Below are positions 1-7,273 of a stretch of DNA of 9,396 nucleotides, one piece after another. The notes beneath the pieces were generated by a model. The model did not search any database and was not told where the DNA came from. It saw only the letters and a list, made by a program, of their open reading frames with translations. Each line of letters begins with the position of its first letter. Positions within the stretch are counted from its first letter, which is position 1. Source of the stretch: JBFLVQ01 sp040758525 (GTDB taxonomy: Bacteria; Acidobacteriota; Blastocatellia; Chloracidobacteriales; JADJPF01). Made by a program: the position numbers and the translations under genes. The DNA is taken from positions 1 to 9,396 of the forward strand of contig JBFLVQ010000368.1 in assembly GCA_040758525.1 (NCBI GenBank), in the 5' to 3' direction.

Positions 1-1
1 A

Positions 2-1729
2 GCCGATTACAAGTTAATCCAGAAACGCCTACCAGGTAAAGATATTAACTTTGGTTCATCAACCCGAGATGAGCAGTTATTCTTGATCTCGGCTAGTAGT
101 GATACTGAACCAGGCGAGAGTTATCTCTTTGATCGTCGTACCAAGAAGCTTACCTTCCAGTATCGTGTCTATGAAAAGCTGCCACGTGAAGCACTCGCAC
201 AGATGCAGGCAATTCGCTACAAATCATCGGATGGCCTAGAGATTCCTGCTTTCCTTACGCTTCCTAAAGGTGTTCCTAGCCGTAACCTACCTTTGATTGT
301 CAATCCACATGGCGGTCCTTGGGCGCGTGATGTGTGGAGATATAATCGCAATGTTCAGTTTCTTGCCAATCGAGGATATGCTGTCTTACAGCCCAATTTC
401 CGCGCCTCTACTGGTTATGGTAAGAAGTTCCTTAATGCAGGAAATGGTCAATGGGGCGAGAAGATGCAGGATGACTTGACCTGGGGTGTCAAGCACCTTA
501 TCGAGAAGGGTATAGTCGATGCTAAACGAGTAGGTATAATGGGCGGATCCTATGGCGGATACGCCACACTTGCGGGACTAGCATTCACTCCAGATGTTTA
601 TGCTGCAGGAGTATCAATTGTTGGTCCATCAAACCTTATTACCTTACTAGGTTCCATTCCTCCTTACTGGGAGGCTGTTCGCACGGTGTTCCATACACGT
701 ATGGGCAATCCAGCGACAGCAGAGGGGAAAGCCCAACTAGAGCGTCAATCGCCACTCAGTTCGGCAGACAAGATCAAGGCACCATTGTTGGTAGTACAAG
801 GTGCTAATGATCCGCGTGTTAAGAAGGCTGAATCTGATCAGATTGTTGTTGCATTGCGTGAGCGCGGTTTTCCTGTAGAGTATCTTGTTGCACCTGATGA
901 AGGACATGGTTTTGCTCGTCCCGTCAACAATATAACAATGTTAGCAGTAGCTGAGAAATTCCTTGCCAAGCATCTAGGTGGACGTTATCAAGAAGATATG
1001 CCAACCGAGATATCGCAGCGTTTAAACGAGATCACTGTGGATGTAAAGACTGTTACATTACCAAAGAAGATTGAAGCTGCATCGATAGGGACTCCTAAGC
1101 CTGCTGTAGATCTGAAAACTGGCGCAGTTACCTACAAAGCTAGTATAGAACTAGGCGGTCAGAAGATTCCTCTTGACGTCAAGTCTGAAATCAAAGATGA
1201 GAATGGCGCTTGGATTATTACTGAGACAGCCAAGACACCTGGCGGCGAAATCAGTGATATTTCAGTGTTGGAGAAGGGAAGTTTAGTTCTTACCAAGCGT
1301 ATCATCAAACAGGGTCCGGTTGCCATCGATCTAACCTTCAAGGATAACAAAGCCAATGGTACAATGACTCTCAATGGTCAGACCCGTCCGATCAACGCAG
1401 ATCTAGGTGGAGCATTGTTTGCGGATGGTGCTGGAGCAAACTATGTAATTGCTTCCTTGCCTCTTTCCGAAGGCTATACTGCTACCTTCCGCAATTTTGA
1501 TGTACAGGCTTCCAAAACTAAGCTGATGCAACTCAAAGTGACTGGAATGGAGAAGGTGACTGTTCCTGCCGGTACATTTGAGGCGTTCGTGGTTGAGATA
1601 ACATCTGCCGAAGGCGAAGCCGGCAAAACCAAAGTATGGGTAACCAAAGAAGATCATAAAGCTGTCAAAACTAGTGCTGTACTACCACAATTGAATGGTG
1701 CCACTCTGACACTAGAACTGACAAACTAA
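2..1729 (+). CDS. S9 family serine peptidase (prolyl oligopeptidase type) with C-terminal DUF3108-like extension, 5'-partial
   Basis: The reading frame is open to the left edge, so the true start and most or all of the N-terminal propeller lie outside. TTG at 83 is an in-frame internal codon, not a start. The alpha/beta-hydrolase domain spans roughly residues 25-300, counted from base 83. The oxyanion-region HGGPW begins at 308. The nucleophile is in GGSYGG (Ser codon 548-550), the acid in QGANDPR (Asp 809-811) and the base in DEGHGF (His 905-907), so the triad is complete. This is typical of acylaminoacyl/dipeptidyl peptidases, which cleave short peptides, often in the periplasm. After the usual family end (AKHLGG, about base 985) a further ~245 residues follow in the same frame. 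They are beta-rich and contain VPAGTFEAFVVEI and KVWVTKEDHKAVK, which resemble DUF3108-type periplasmic domains. The peptidase call is secure; the extension's identity is moderate. The gene converges on the minus-strand block and ends at a hairpin. Confidence 0.93.
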   Translation, partial: ADYKLIQKRLPGKDINFGSSTRDEQLFLISASSDTEPGESYLFDRRTKKLTFQYRVYEKLPREALAQMQAIRYKSSDGLEIPAFLTLPKGVPSRNLPLIVNPHGGPWARDVWRYNRNVQFLANRGYAVLQPNFRASTGYGKKFLNAGNGQWGEKMQDDLTWGVKHLIEKGIVDAKRVGIMGGSYGGYATLAGLAFTPDVYAAGVSIVGPSNLITLLGSIPPYWEAVRTVFHTRMGNPATAEGKAQLERQSPLSSADKIKAPLLVVQGANDPRVKKAESDQIVVALRERGFPVEYLVAPDEGHGFARPVNNITMLAVAEKFLAKHLGGRYQEDMPTEISQRLNEITVDVKTVTLPKKIEAASIGTPKPAVDLKTGAVTYKASIELGGQKIPLDVKSEIKDENGAWIITETAKTPGGEISDISVLEKGSLVLTKRIIKQGPVAIDLTFKDNKANGTMTLNGQTRPINADLGGALFADGAGANYVIASLPLSEGYTATFRNFDVQASKTKLMQLKVTGMEKVTVPAGTFEAFVVEITSAEGEAGKTKVWVTKEDHKAVKTSAVLPQLNGATLTLELTN

Positions 1730-1740
1730 GTTTTATTGCG

Positions 1741-1773
1741 CAAGGATCACAGAGGTTTTCTCTGTGATCCTTG
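1741..1773. terminator. Perfect 14-bp hairpin between convergent genes, probable bidirectional terminator
   Basis: CAAGGATCACAGAG (1741-1754) and CTCTGTGATCCTTG (1760-1773) are exact reverse complements around a 5-nt GTTTT loop. The element lies in the 64-bp gap between the stop of the plus-strand peptidase (1729) and the stop of the minus-strand di-heme gene (1794). Neither side has a strong T-run directly after the stem, so it is not a textbook intrinsic terminator. Its position between two converging stops still makes termination or 3'-end protection the likeliest role. Confidence 0.65.
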
Positions 1774-1793
1774 TCTATGAAAAGATCCTTCAT

Positions 1794-3515
1794 CTACTCA
1801 TAATCTTCATTTAATGACTTCAAGAAAGCATTGAGAGGTGTAACGTCTGCTGGCGTTAAGGCAATACCTTGAAGTTCCATTGCGCCATTGCGTATTTTTC
1901 CTGCTCGTGCTAACTCACCAAATTTGCGATAGAACTCAATCACATCTATGAGTGTTGTTTTGCCACCAGTATGAAAATAGGGCGCAGAATGTCCTAGATC
2001 ACGCAGACCTGGTGTTTTAAACAGTGCAATAGTTTTAGGCAAAAGTTCGCGCGCTGAACATGGTTGAGTGTCACAGAGTGTTTGCCTTAACTGCTTTTGT
2101 GGTTTTGATATATCGGGGTTAGCAAAAACATTCCAAAGACCCAGATCGGTACGCCCTGGTTTATCTAGAGTTGGGATATCCAAAAATGGACCTTGGGCAT
2201 TTGGATGTTTGGCTGTGGGAGGTAGAAATGCATCATAATTGGCGCGACGTGTCTTGAGATCAGGAATAAGGATATTGGCAAATGCTTCTTGCCCATGGAT
2301 CGCATCATACTCCTCTTGGGTAGCGCCAGTATTATGAAAACGAAAATCTGTGAAGTTGGGAGCGGCATGACAGGCAACACAATTGCCAATTTTACCTTGC
2401 ATTAAGGTATCAGGGGGAAGCGGTAGCATATTGGCTTCACTCAAGAAGATCTTTAGCCCTTCCAATTCTTGAGGGCCAAAGACAAATGCTTGGCTGTGGA
2501 ACTTAAATTCGCCATCTGCTTCACTGACAAACATTGGTGAACTGAGACCTTGAAGAAGCTGTAAAAGCCGCCGACTATATGCCAGGTCAGACTCTCCTTG
2601 CGCAGGTTTACGGGGAAGACTATTTTTTTGTAGAAAAAGATCATAAGGTGAACCATTAAATTCGCCATTATCATCCTGAGCAAAGACAAGAGATTCAACA
2701 TAAGCTGCGACCAATGCGGAAATAGCATTAAGAATCTCTTTGTCAGTAGCTTTGCTGACATCTATACGAAATTTCTTTGGCAATCTGAATTTATCTGGAA
2801 TGGTTGTATCCGTACCTTTTAGGATAACTCGGTAAGCACCACCAAATTCGCTGGCTAGATCACCACTGCCATTATCATTACGAATAATGTTGGCAATATG
2901 TGCAATGGCTGGTTGCTTTTCCTCCGGCAACCAGCCGTAATTTCTACCTGTGAAGGTGGCTTTAACAAGATCTTTTATCGTCGTAAACTCCCCATCAAAA
3001 TGCAGGAAAAACCCGGTATTTCTTGCCAGTGAAGCGTTAACCAGGGGTGGTGAATTACGTACTGTCTTGGTTTTGCGATCTGGGCGTGCTGGTAATGGTG
3101 TACGGCGAGCAAAGTCGGAATATGCCCGCATACCACCACCTATGGTCTGCTGCTGTTCATCTACTAAATGGCAGGCTCGGCAATTCATTGATTGTCCAGC
3201 AAAAGGTCCTGGTAAAGGAGCATCCAATGTTTCACTGGTATCCATAACTGGATCTCCAGAATCTAGAACCTTATTGGCATCCCCATTTGCATTAGCGAAA
3301 AAGAACTGGGCAAAGCGAGTCTCTAGAAATAGACGCTCGCCAATCACGATTTCAGGTGGATCTTCTTCCTCCATTGGTGGATCTTGTGCCAACGAGTCGC
3401 TTCCATTGATTGGAACCACATTACCATCTGCTAACCCGTTAGGCGCTAATATCAACACCGTTACAGCTACTGCTACTAGCAGTAAAACTCCTATTTTAAT
3501 AAGTCGTAATTTCAT
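1794..3515 (-). CDS. Di-heme cytochrome c peroxidase / MauG-family protein
   Basis: This is a secreted c-type di-heme protein of 573 residues. Residues 1-29 form a signal peptide (basic MKLRLIK, hydrophobic core, likely cleavage near GLA-DG), followed by an acidic linker (MEEEDPPE). Heme-binding motifs are CRACH (C112, C115, H116) and CVACH (C379, C382, H383). Near the C-terminus, FKTPGLRDL and APYFHTGG (about 499-518) followed by TLIDVIEFY match the family's conserved block (RTPxLR...APYFHxG). Family members reduce peroxide with electrons from small cytochromes, or, as in MauG, use high-valent hemes to oxidise residues of a partner protein. At 573 residues and with 267 residues between heme sites, it is longer than classic ~330-residue peroxidases, so a specialised role is plausible. 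AGGAGAG lies just upstream of ATG 3515. It follows the DUF3386-type gene by 34 bp and appears to be the last gene of the operon. The exact reaction cannot be told from sequence alone. Confidence 0.9.
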   Translation of the reverse strand: MKLRLIKIGVLLLVAVAVTVLILAPNGLADGNVVPINGSDSLAQDPPMEEEDPPEIVIGERLFLETRFAQFFFANANGDANKVLDSGDPVMDTSETLDAPLPGPFAGQSMNCRACHLVDEQQQTIGGGMRAYSDFARRTPLPARPDRKTKTVRNSPPLVNASLARNTGFFLHFDGEFTTIKDLVKATFTGRNYGWLPEEKQPAIAHIANIIRNDNGSGDLASEFGGAYRVILKGTDTTIPDKFRLPKKFRIDVSKATDKEILNAISALVAAYVESLVFAQDDNGEFNGSPYDLFLQKNSLPRKPAQGESDLAYSRRLLQLLQGLSSPMFVSEADGEFKFHSQAFVFGPQELEGLKIFLSEANMLPLPPDTLMQGKIGNCVACHAAPNFTDFRFHNTGATQEEYDAIHGQEAFANILIPDLKTRRANYDAFLPPTAKHPNAQGPFLDIPTLDKPGRTDLGLWNVFANPDISKPQKQLRQTLCDTQPCSARELLPKTIALFKTPGLRDLGHSAPYFHTGGKTTLIDVIEFYRKFGELARAGKIRNGAMELQGIALTPADVTPLNAFLKSLNEDYE

Positions 3516-3549
3516 CAGATCTCTCCTAGCATAATTGAACTAATACTAC

Positions 3550-4323
3550 TTAGTGCTTGTTCTCGGATTTGAGTTGTGGATTCTTGATCTCTATTACCCG
3601 CGCTATCAAGCGACCATTCTCTGCACGCACAACACGGCGAGAAATTGGATACCAGACTTCACTAATCTTTGTGTAAGAATCGGTAAATGTCTCTGTGCGT
3701 TTGAGTGTTCCAGTCTTTGCATCAAAGTAGGTAACAGTAAAATGGCGAGGCAGATATCTTCCATTTGGCAGTGGAGTTGTCTCCAGTACTGTGATGGTAA
3801 AACGCTCATCACCCATTGTACGTGTTACTTCAACAACTTTTCCATCGCGCACTCGATAACTGGATTTGAGGGCATCATTGAGCTGTACTAGACGGCCGAG
3901 TGGGCTTTTATCATCTTCTGCAAAAGTGATTGGATGCGCACCATCACGTTTAGCAAAATCACCCCCACGCCGATGGCTTAGCACACTATTAAGCTGGTTG
4001 TTAAGCCACTTCTGAGCTTCATCGCTCAAGCCTTCTATTCGTGCTGCTACTCCAGTTTGAGGAACATAAGAGAATGTGCCTGTAGTAGTAGCACCATTAT
4101 CATTAAAGACTAGCTCAGCGGTAAAACCAGCAAAATCTGATGGCCAAGTTTCACGAGCATCATGAGCTGTCTTTAGCAAAGCATATGCTTCTGGATCGGC
4201 TTTAGTTGTCACCGCAGCAACACTGGCTGATTTAGGCTGTTGTGCCAATACACAAATTAGAGATAAGGCAATGGTGATTACAACAGCAGCTATTTTTGTT
4301 GCTATGGAAAATTTTATTAACAT
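3550..4323 (-). CDS. DUF3386-type secreted protein of unknown function
   Basis: The 257-residue protein begins with a hydrophobic signal peptide (about 1-27, likely cleavage VLA-QQ). The preceding Cys is not in a good lipobox, so it is probably a soluble periplasmic protein. From residue 44 it follows the pattern I associate with DUF3386 proteins of cyanobacteria and relatives: AYALLKTAHDARETWPSDFAGFTA, shown here as its two halves AYALLKTAHDARETW and PSDFAGFTA, then a lysine/arginine-flanked LSHRR (about residue 118), SYRVRDGKVVEVTRTMG, and a C-terminal stretch of beta-strands ending TDSYTKISEVWYPISRR. No catalytic motif or metal ligand cluster is evident. A near-perfect Shine-Dalgarno, AAAGGAGGT (4332-4340), sits 8 bp before ATG 4323, implying strong translation. 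It lies 31 bp after the small Cys/His gene and 34 bp before the di-heme gene, so it is probably co-transcribed. Family assignment is from memory of the motif pattern; function is unknown. Confidence 0.8.
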   Translation of the reverse strand: MLIKFSIATKIAAVVITIALSLICVLAQQPKSASVAAVTTKADPEAYALLKTAHDARETWPSDFAGFTAELVFNDNGATTTGTFSYVPQTGVAARIEGLSDEAQKWLNNQLNSVLSHRRGGDFAKRDGAHPITFAEDDKSPLGRLVQLNDALKSSYRVRDGKVVEVTRTMGDERFTITVLETTPLPNGRYLPRHFTVTYFDAKTGTLKRTETFTDSYTKISEVWYPISRRVVRAENGRLIARVIEIKNPQLKSENKH

Positions 4324-4339
4324 TGGAAAAACCTCCTTT

Positions 4340-4354
4340 CAACTTTGAAAGTTG
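4340..4354. repeat. 15-bp perfect inverted repeat (7-1-7) in the gap before the DUF3386-type gene
   Basis: CAACTTTGAAAGTTG is symmetrical around a single central base. It fills the space between the stop codon of the small Cys/His gene (4355-4357) and the strong Shine-Dalgarno of the next gene. In RNA it could form a 6-bp stem with a 3-base loop. As DNA it resembles the 7-1-7 layout of some dimeric regulator sites, although its bases do not match Fur or PerR consensus well. Role unknown. Confidence 0.4.
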
Positions 4355-4573
4355 TTACATAAGTAATGAATCAGAATGTCCAGAAATGATCTCGACAGTA
4401 GGCTCGTTCTCTTGTTGGAGCTGGCGATACATACCATTAACACTATCTGCAAATGTTACGAATTGCTCGAATGTAAAACTGAGCATAGTGTTACCCCAGA
4501 CAATATGAAAGCAACCTGATTTGCAGCGAAAACAATGGCAGTGTGGTACTGACGATAAATTATCCTCAGGCAT
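4355..4573 (-). CDS. Small Cys/His-rich protein, putative metal- or heme-binding (DUF6686-like)
   Basis: This is a 72-residue protein without signal peptide or membrane segment. The frame could be extended to 4660, but ATG 4573 is preferred. AAAGGA (4582-4587) lies 8 nt upstream, and the longer version would overlap the upstream mini-gene and has no comparable ribosome site. Residues 11-28 hold HCHCFRCKSGCFHIVWGN, with Cys at 12, 14, 17 and 21 and His at 11, 13 and 23. This dense C-x-C-x2-C-x3-C cluster could bind zinc, iron or a cofactor. The following segment (LSFTFEQFVTFADSV, about 31-45) is amphipathic. The layout of Cys cluster, aromatic strand and 'FTxxxFxxF' resembles the small DUF6686-type proteins of Bacteroidetes, as I recall them; I cannot confirm that. 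It is embedded between the mini-gene (59-bp gap) and the DUF3386-type gene (31-bp gap), in the same orientation. Confidence 0.72.
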   Translation of the reverse strand: MPEDNLSSVPHCHCFRCKSGCFHIVWGNTMLSFTFEQFVTFADSVNGMYRQLQQENEPTVEIISGHSDSLLM

Positions 4574-4632
4574 ATGATTATTCCTTTCTATTCTCGTATG
4601 ATAGCTAGCAGAGCCACAAATATTGGCACTTC

Positions 4633-4746
4633 TTATTTGAATAATGGGCAGTCTCGGCAAGGCTTGCTGTGCTTTTTATACTTTTTACAGCACTTCTTTT
4701 TCTTTTTGTATCTTATATTGATCTGAATCAACATTTGGTGCTCCAT
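4633..4746 (-). CDS. 37-residue Lys/Cys-rich mini-protein downstream of the TonB receptor
   Basis: This short frame encodes 37 residues. ATG 4746 is 13 bp past the receptor stop codon (4760-4762). AGGAG at 4753-4757 lies 6 nt before that ATG, which decides the start; a second in-frame ATG at 4734 has no such site. The N-terminus (MEHQMLIQINIRY) is followed by a run of five lysines and then CCKKYKKHSKPCRDCPLFK. The pattern is thus Cys-Cys, nine residues, Cys-x2-Cys-Pro. It has no signal peptide and is very basic. Four cysteines in such a short chain point to metal binding, an RNA- or membrane-touching peptide, or a modified peptide; I do not recognise a characterised family. Its position suggests co-translation with, and a role linked to, the receptor. 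It is easily missed because of its size. Confidence 0.68.
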   Translation of the reverse strand: MEHQMLIQINIRYKKKKKCCKKYKKHSKPCRDCPLFK

Positions 4747-4752
4747 TGGGTA

Positions 4753-4757
4753 CTCCT
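4753..4757 (-). promoter_or_regulatory. Ribosome binding site that fixes the mini-gene start
   Basis: On the minus strand AGGAG lies between the receptor stop codon and ATG 4746, with 6-nt spacing. It supports the 37-residue version of the mini-protein and close translational linkage with the receptor gene. Confidence 0.6.
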
Positions 4758-4759
4758 GT

Positions 4760-7246
4760 TTAGAAGAATCTTAGGCTCGCTCCCATTGTTAAACTGCGAC
4801 CACGCGCAGAGGCAAAGACAAATTGCTCTCGATAAAAACGATTTGCCAAATTCTCTATTCCCATTGTGAAACTAACAGTATAATTTTCGCGGCGGAAATT
4901 ATACCCACCACGTAGATCATGGGCGACAAATCCAGATACCGCGCCTCCATTAGAACGTAGAAATTGTGGAGAGAGTCGATCTTGTTTGTTGATGATGCGA
5001 ACGCTATATTCAGACCATAGGCGGTCTCGATGATCTTGCCAACGCAAGCCTACTACAGTTTTTAGTGGTGTAATGGAATTAAGAGGCAGATCACGCTGTA
5101 GATCATCTCCATGTAAATAACTAATATTTCCAAACGTAGACAACAAGGTTTTAGCAAGTGGTAAAGAGGTTTCAAAGCTGGCTTCAATACCTTGAATACG
5201 AGTGCGTCCAACATTGATAGTCTGAAAAACCGGAATAGCTGGTCTGCCTGGTCCACCAGGTATACTAATTGGGTTGCCATTGCGATCAAATGCAGACTGA
5301 CTGGTTAAAAAATTTGTGTAGGTATTATTGAAATAGTTCAATGAACCAGCCCAGCGAGTTGTACGTATCTGAATGCCTGTATCGAAATTTACCCCCGATT
5401 CTGGTTTCAATGTGGGATTGCCAACCACAAAACCTGCTGATGAGCCAAAATCGGTAAAGAATCGCTCAAAGAGATTAGGTTGACGGAATGATCGTCCTAC
5501 ACGTGCAGTAATGCTGATGATGTTGATCGGTTTTATTACAAAGCCAAAGTCACCGCTTACCGCAGTATCATTAATATTCAATCCAGCATCAAGACCGGTT
5601 AATTTAAGGTCTTCGATCTGAGATTTAGTAAAGAATGGTGGCAAAATAAAACCATTGGTAGGTTCTGAATCTATATCAAAACGATCAATACGTATACCAG
5701 CAACAAGACGAAGCCAGCGAGTTGCCTGATATTCATCTTGCGTGAAAATGGCAAAATTGCCAAAGCTGGCATTGGGCACACTTTTCGAACGATCAGTTGT
5801 ACGCATTAGAGAAGGAGGATTGGTGCGAAAGTCAGGCAATAGTCGTAGAATAAACCGCATATCCCGATTTCGATCGCGAAAATAGCTAATACCAGCAGTC
5901 AATACATTATTGCGACTTAACAACCAGTTACTCTGTAGATCAAAACCGCCTGTGGTTGTCTTTGTGACTGTCTCACTAAATTGAAAAGTACCTGGAAAGA
6001 ATGGTGGGCTTGCAGGAACATTGGTTATGTTAGAAAAATTACGTTCCTGTCGTTGATAATATAGATTGGCGGATAATCGCACTAATCTTGCAGTGAGATT
6101 CTGCCCATCATAGCGCCCACTAATCTTATCTCGATCTGAAGCAGGGAAGAAGGCTGTAAAGATACCAACGGTAGCAGGAACACCAATATTGGCAGCACGG
6201 CGCCGCTCGTAGTTGATCTTTGCAGATTGGTAGGGGTGGAAAAAGAAGCGCCCGGTAAGCTGTGTATTGCTGCTATGGTACTGGGAGTTTAATACTTCTG
6301 TGACACTATCACGATCATCGGTTTTACCATTCTGCTGTGGTACTGCACCAGAATGATAATTCTCAAATCGATCTAGCGTTTGAGCAAACCGAAAAGCGAA
6401 TCTTGTTCCTGCGCCAGTGATATATGCAGAACCACGCCGTCCTGATTCATTTGAACTAAAGAGGCCATTAAACCCACCACCAAATCGCAATCCATTCTCT
6501 TGTCTGGGCAATGTATCGCGAGTAATTATATTGATTGTGCCAGCCAGCGCATCTGTCCCATAAAGCACTGAACCACTGCCACGCGCTACCTCTACACTCT
6601 CTATCTGATCAACATCCACTAACCCTATCTCAATTCCTGAATTGGATGTAGAGGTACGAGCATTATTAAGGCGCTCACCATCGACTAGAATAAGCACTCG
6701 ATTACTATCTAGTCCGCGTATACGTGGGCGTACCTGAAATGGCCCTTCATTTACTGTGCTTACACCCGGTAAATAACGAAATAGATCGCCTATTGTATTA
6801 AGAGTGCGTTTGTCTAACTCCCCACGATCAATGATACTGACGGGAACCGGTGTATCTGCCACACTGATCTCAGTGCGTGTCGCGGTTATCGTAACCTTTT
6901 CTGTGATTGTGCCAGGCGCAAGCTTGATCTCGAAACTGTCCAAGTTGCTATTAGAAAGATCTAACTCTTGTGTTGAAGTAGAAAAACCTGGGCCATCCGC
7001 GCTTAATTGATAAGTACCATTAATAATGTTATTAAAAGAGAAAAGCCCCGCATTATCAGTGGTAATAGTACGCTCCCAACCAACTCTCTGCTGCCTTAGC
7101 GTTACATTTGCCCCGCTAATGGCAGCACCACTCTGATCTATTACTCGCCCAGAGATCGATAAACCTCCCGTTTGTCCTATAACATTAATAGCTAGACCAA
7201 AAAGCAGCACCAATAGGTTTAATGCTAATAACCAAGCCTTTTTCAT
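4760..7246 (-). CDS. TonB-dependent outer-membrane receptor with N-terminal carboxypeptidase-regulatory-like domain
   Basis: This is a complete 828-residue receptor. A signal peptide covers about 1-25 (MKKAWLLALNLLVLLFGLA, ending before QTGG). Residues ~27-110 form a carboxypeptidase-regulatory-like beta-sandwich (ISGRVIDQSGAAISGANVTL...TDNAGLFSF). Residues ~115-245 form the plug, with EKVTITATRTE at its start, then PRIRGLDSNRVLILVDG and VEVARGSGSVLYG...GTINIIT. The rest is the 22-stranded barrel ending in RFF, whose terminal Phe is the usual BAM signal. It imports a scarce ligand using TonB-ExbBD energy. Around residues 585-625, SFRQPNLFERF and GNPTLKPE correspond to the FRAP/NPNL region of heme- and BtuB-type receptors, but the His typical of hemoglobin/heme receptors is not visible there. 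The ligand therefore remains open: siderophore, heme, cobalamin or other metal chelate. GGAGAGG precedes ATG 7246. It is the first gene of the proposed five-gene operon, behind a Fur-like site. Confidence 0.93.
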   Translation of the reverse strand: MKKAWLLALNLLVLLFGLAINVIGQTGGLSISGRVIDQSGAAISGANVTLRQQRVGWERTITTDNAGLFSFNNIINGTYQLSADGPGFSTSTQELDLSNSNLDSFEIKLAPGTITEKVTITATRTEISVADTPVPVSIIDRGELDKRTLNTIGDLFRYLPGVSTVNEGPFQVRPRIRGLDSNRVLILVDGERLNNARTSTSNSGIEIGLVDVDQIESVEVARGSGSVLYGTDALAGTINIITRDTLPRQENGLRFGGGFNGLFSSNESGRRGSAYITGAGTRFAFRFAQTLDRFENYHSGAVPQQNGKTDDRDSVTEVLNSQYHSSNTQLTGRFFFHPYQSAKINYERRRAANIGVPATVGIFTAFFPASDRDKISGRYDGQNLTARLVRLSANLYYQRQERNFSNITNVPASPPFFPGTFQFSETVTKTTTGGFDLQSNWLLSRNNVLTAGISYFRDRNRDMRFILRLLPDFRTNPPSLMRTTDRSKSVPNASFGNFAIFTQDEYQATRWLRLVAGIRIDRFDIDSEPTNGFILPPFFTKSQIEDLKLTGLDAGLNINDTAVSGDFGFVIKPINIISITARVGRSFRQPNLFERFFTDFGSSAGFVVGNPTLKPESGVNFDTGIQIRTTRWAGSLNYFNNTYTNFLTSQSAFDRNGNPISIPGGPGRPAIPVFQTINVGRTRIQGIEASFETSLPLAKTLLSTFGNISYLHGDDLQRDLPLNSITPLKTVVGLRWQDHRDRLWSEYSVRIINKQDRLSPQFLRSNGGAVSGFVAHDLRGGYNFRRENYTVSFTMGIENLANRFYREQFVFASARGRSLTMGASLRFF

Positions 7247-7273
7247 AAGCCTCTCCAGTTACATCGCAAATTT

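Noticed and set aside
83..85. TTG at 83 as the start codon of the S9 peptidase
   Set aside because: The same frame continues upstream to the edge with sensible peptidase-like sequence and no stop, so the gene starts outside the window.
2950..3534. 194-residue plus-strand frame opposite the di-heme gene
   Set aside because: It lies wholly antisense to a gene with clear signal peptide and CXXCH motifs, and it has no recognisable domain or supporting context.
4574..4660. Longer, 101-residue version of the small Cys/His protein starting at 4660
   Set aside because: The extra 29 residues overlap the mini-gene and lack a ribosome site; ATG 4573 has AAAGGA at good spacing.
4633..4746. Methanobactin precursor (MbnA) identity for the mini-gene
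   Set aside because: No leader/core pattern of MbnA and no MbnB/MbnC genes in the window; only size, cysteines and neighbours are reminiscent.
4669..4869. 66-residue hydrophobic plus-strand frame (possible small membrane protein)
   Set aside because: It runs antisense across the receptor's 3' end and the Lys-rich mini-gene; its hydrophobic look is the reverse complement of AAA/AAG codons.
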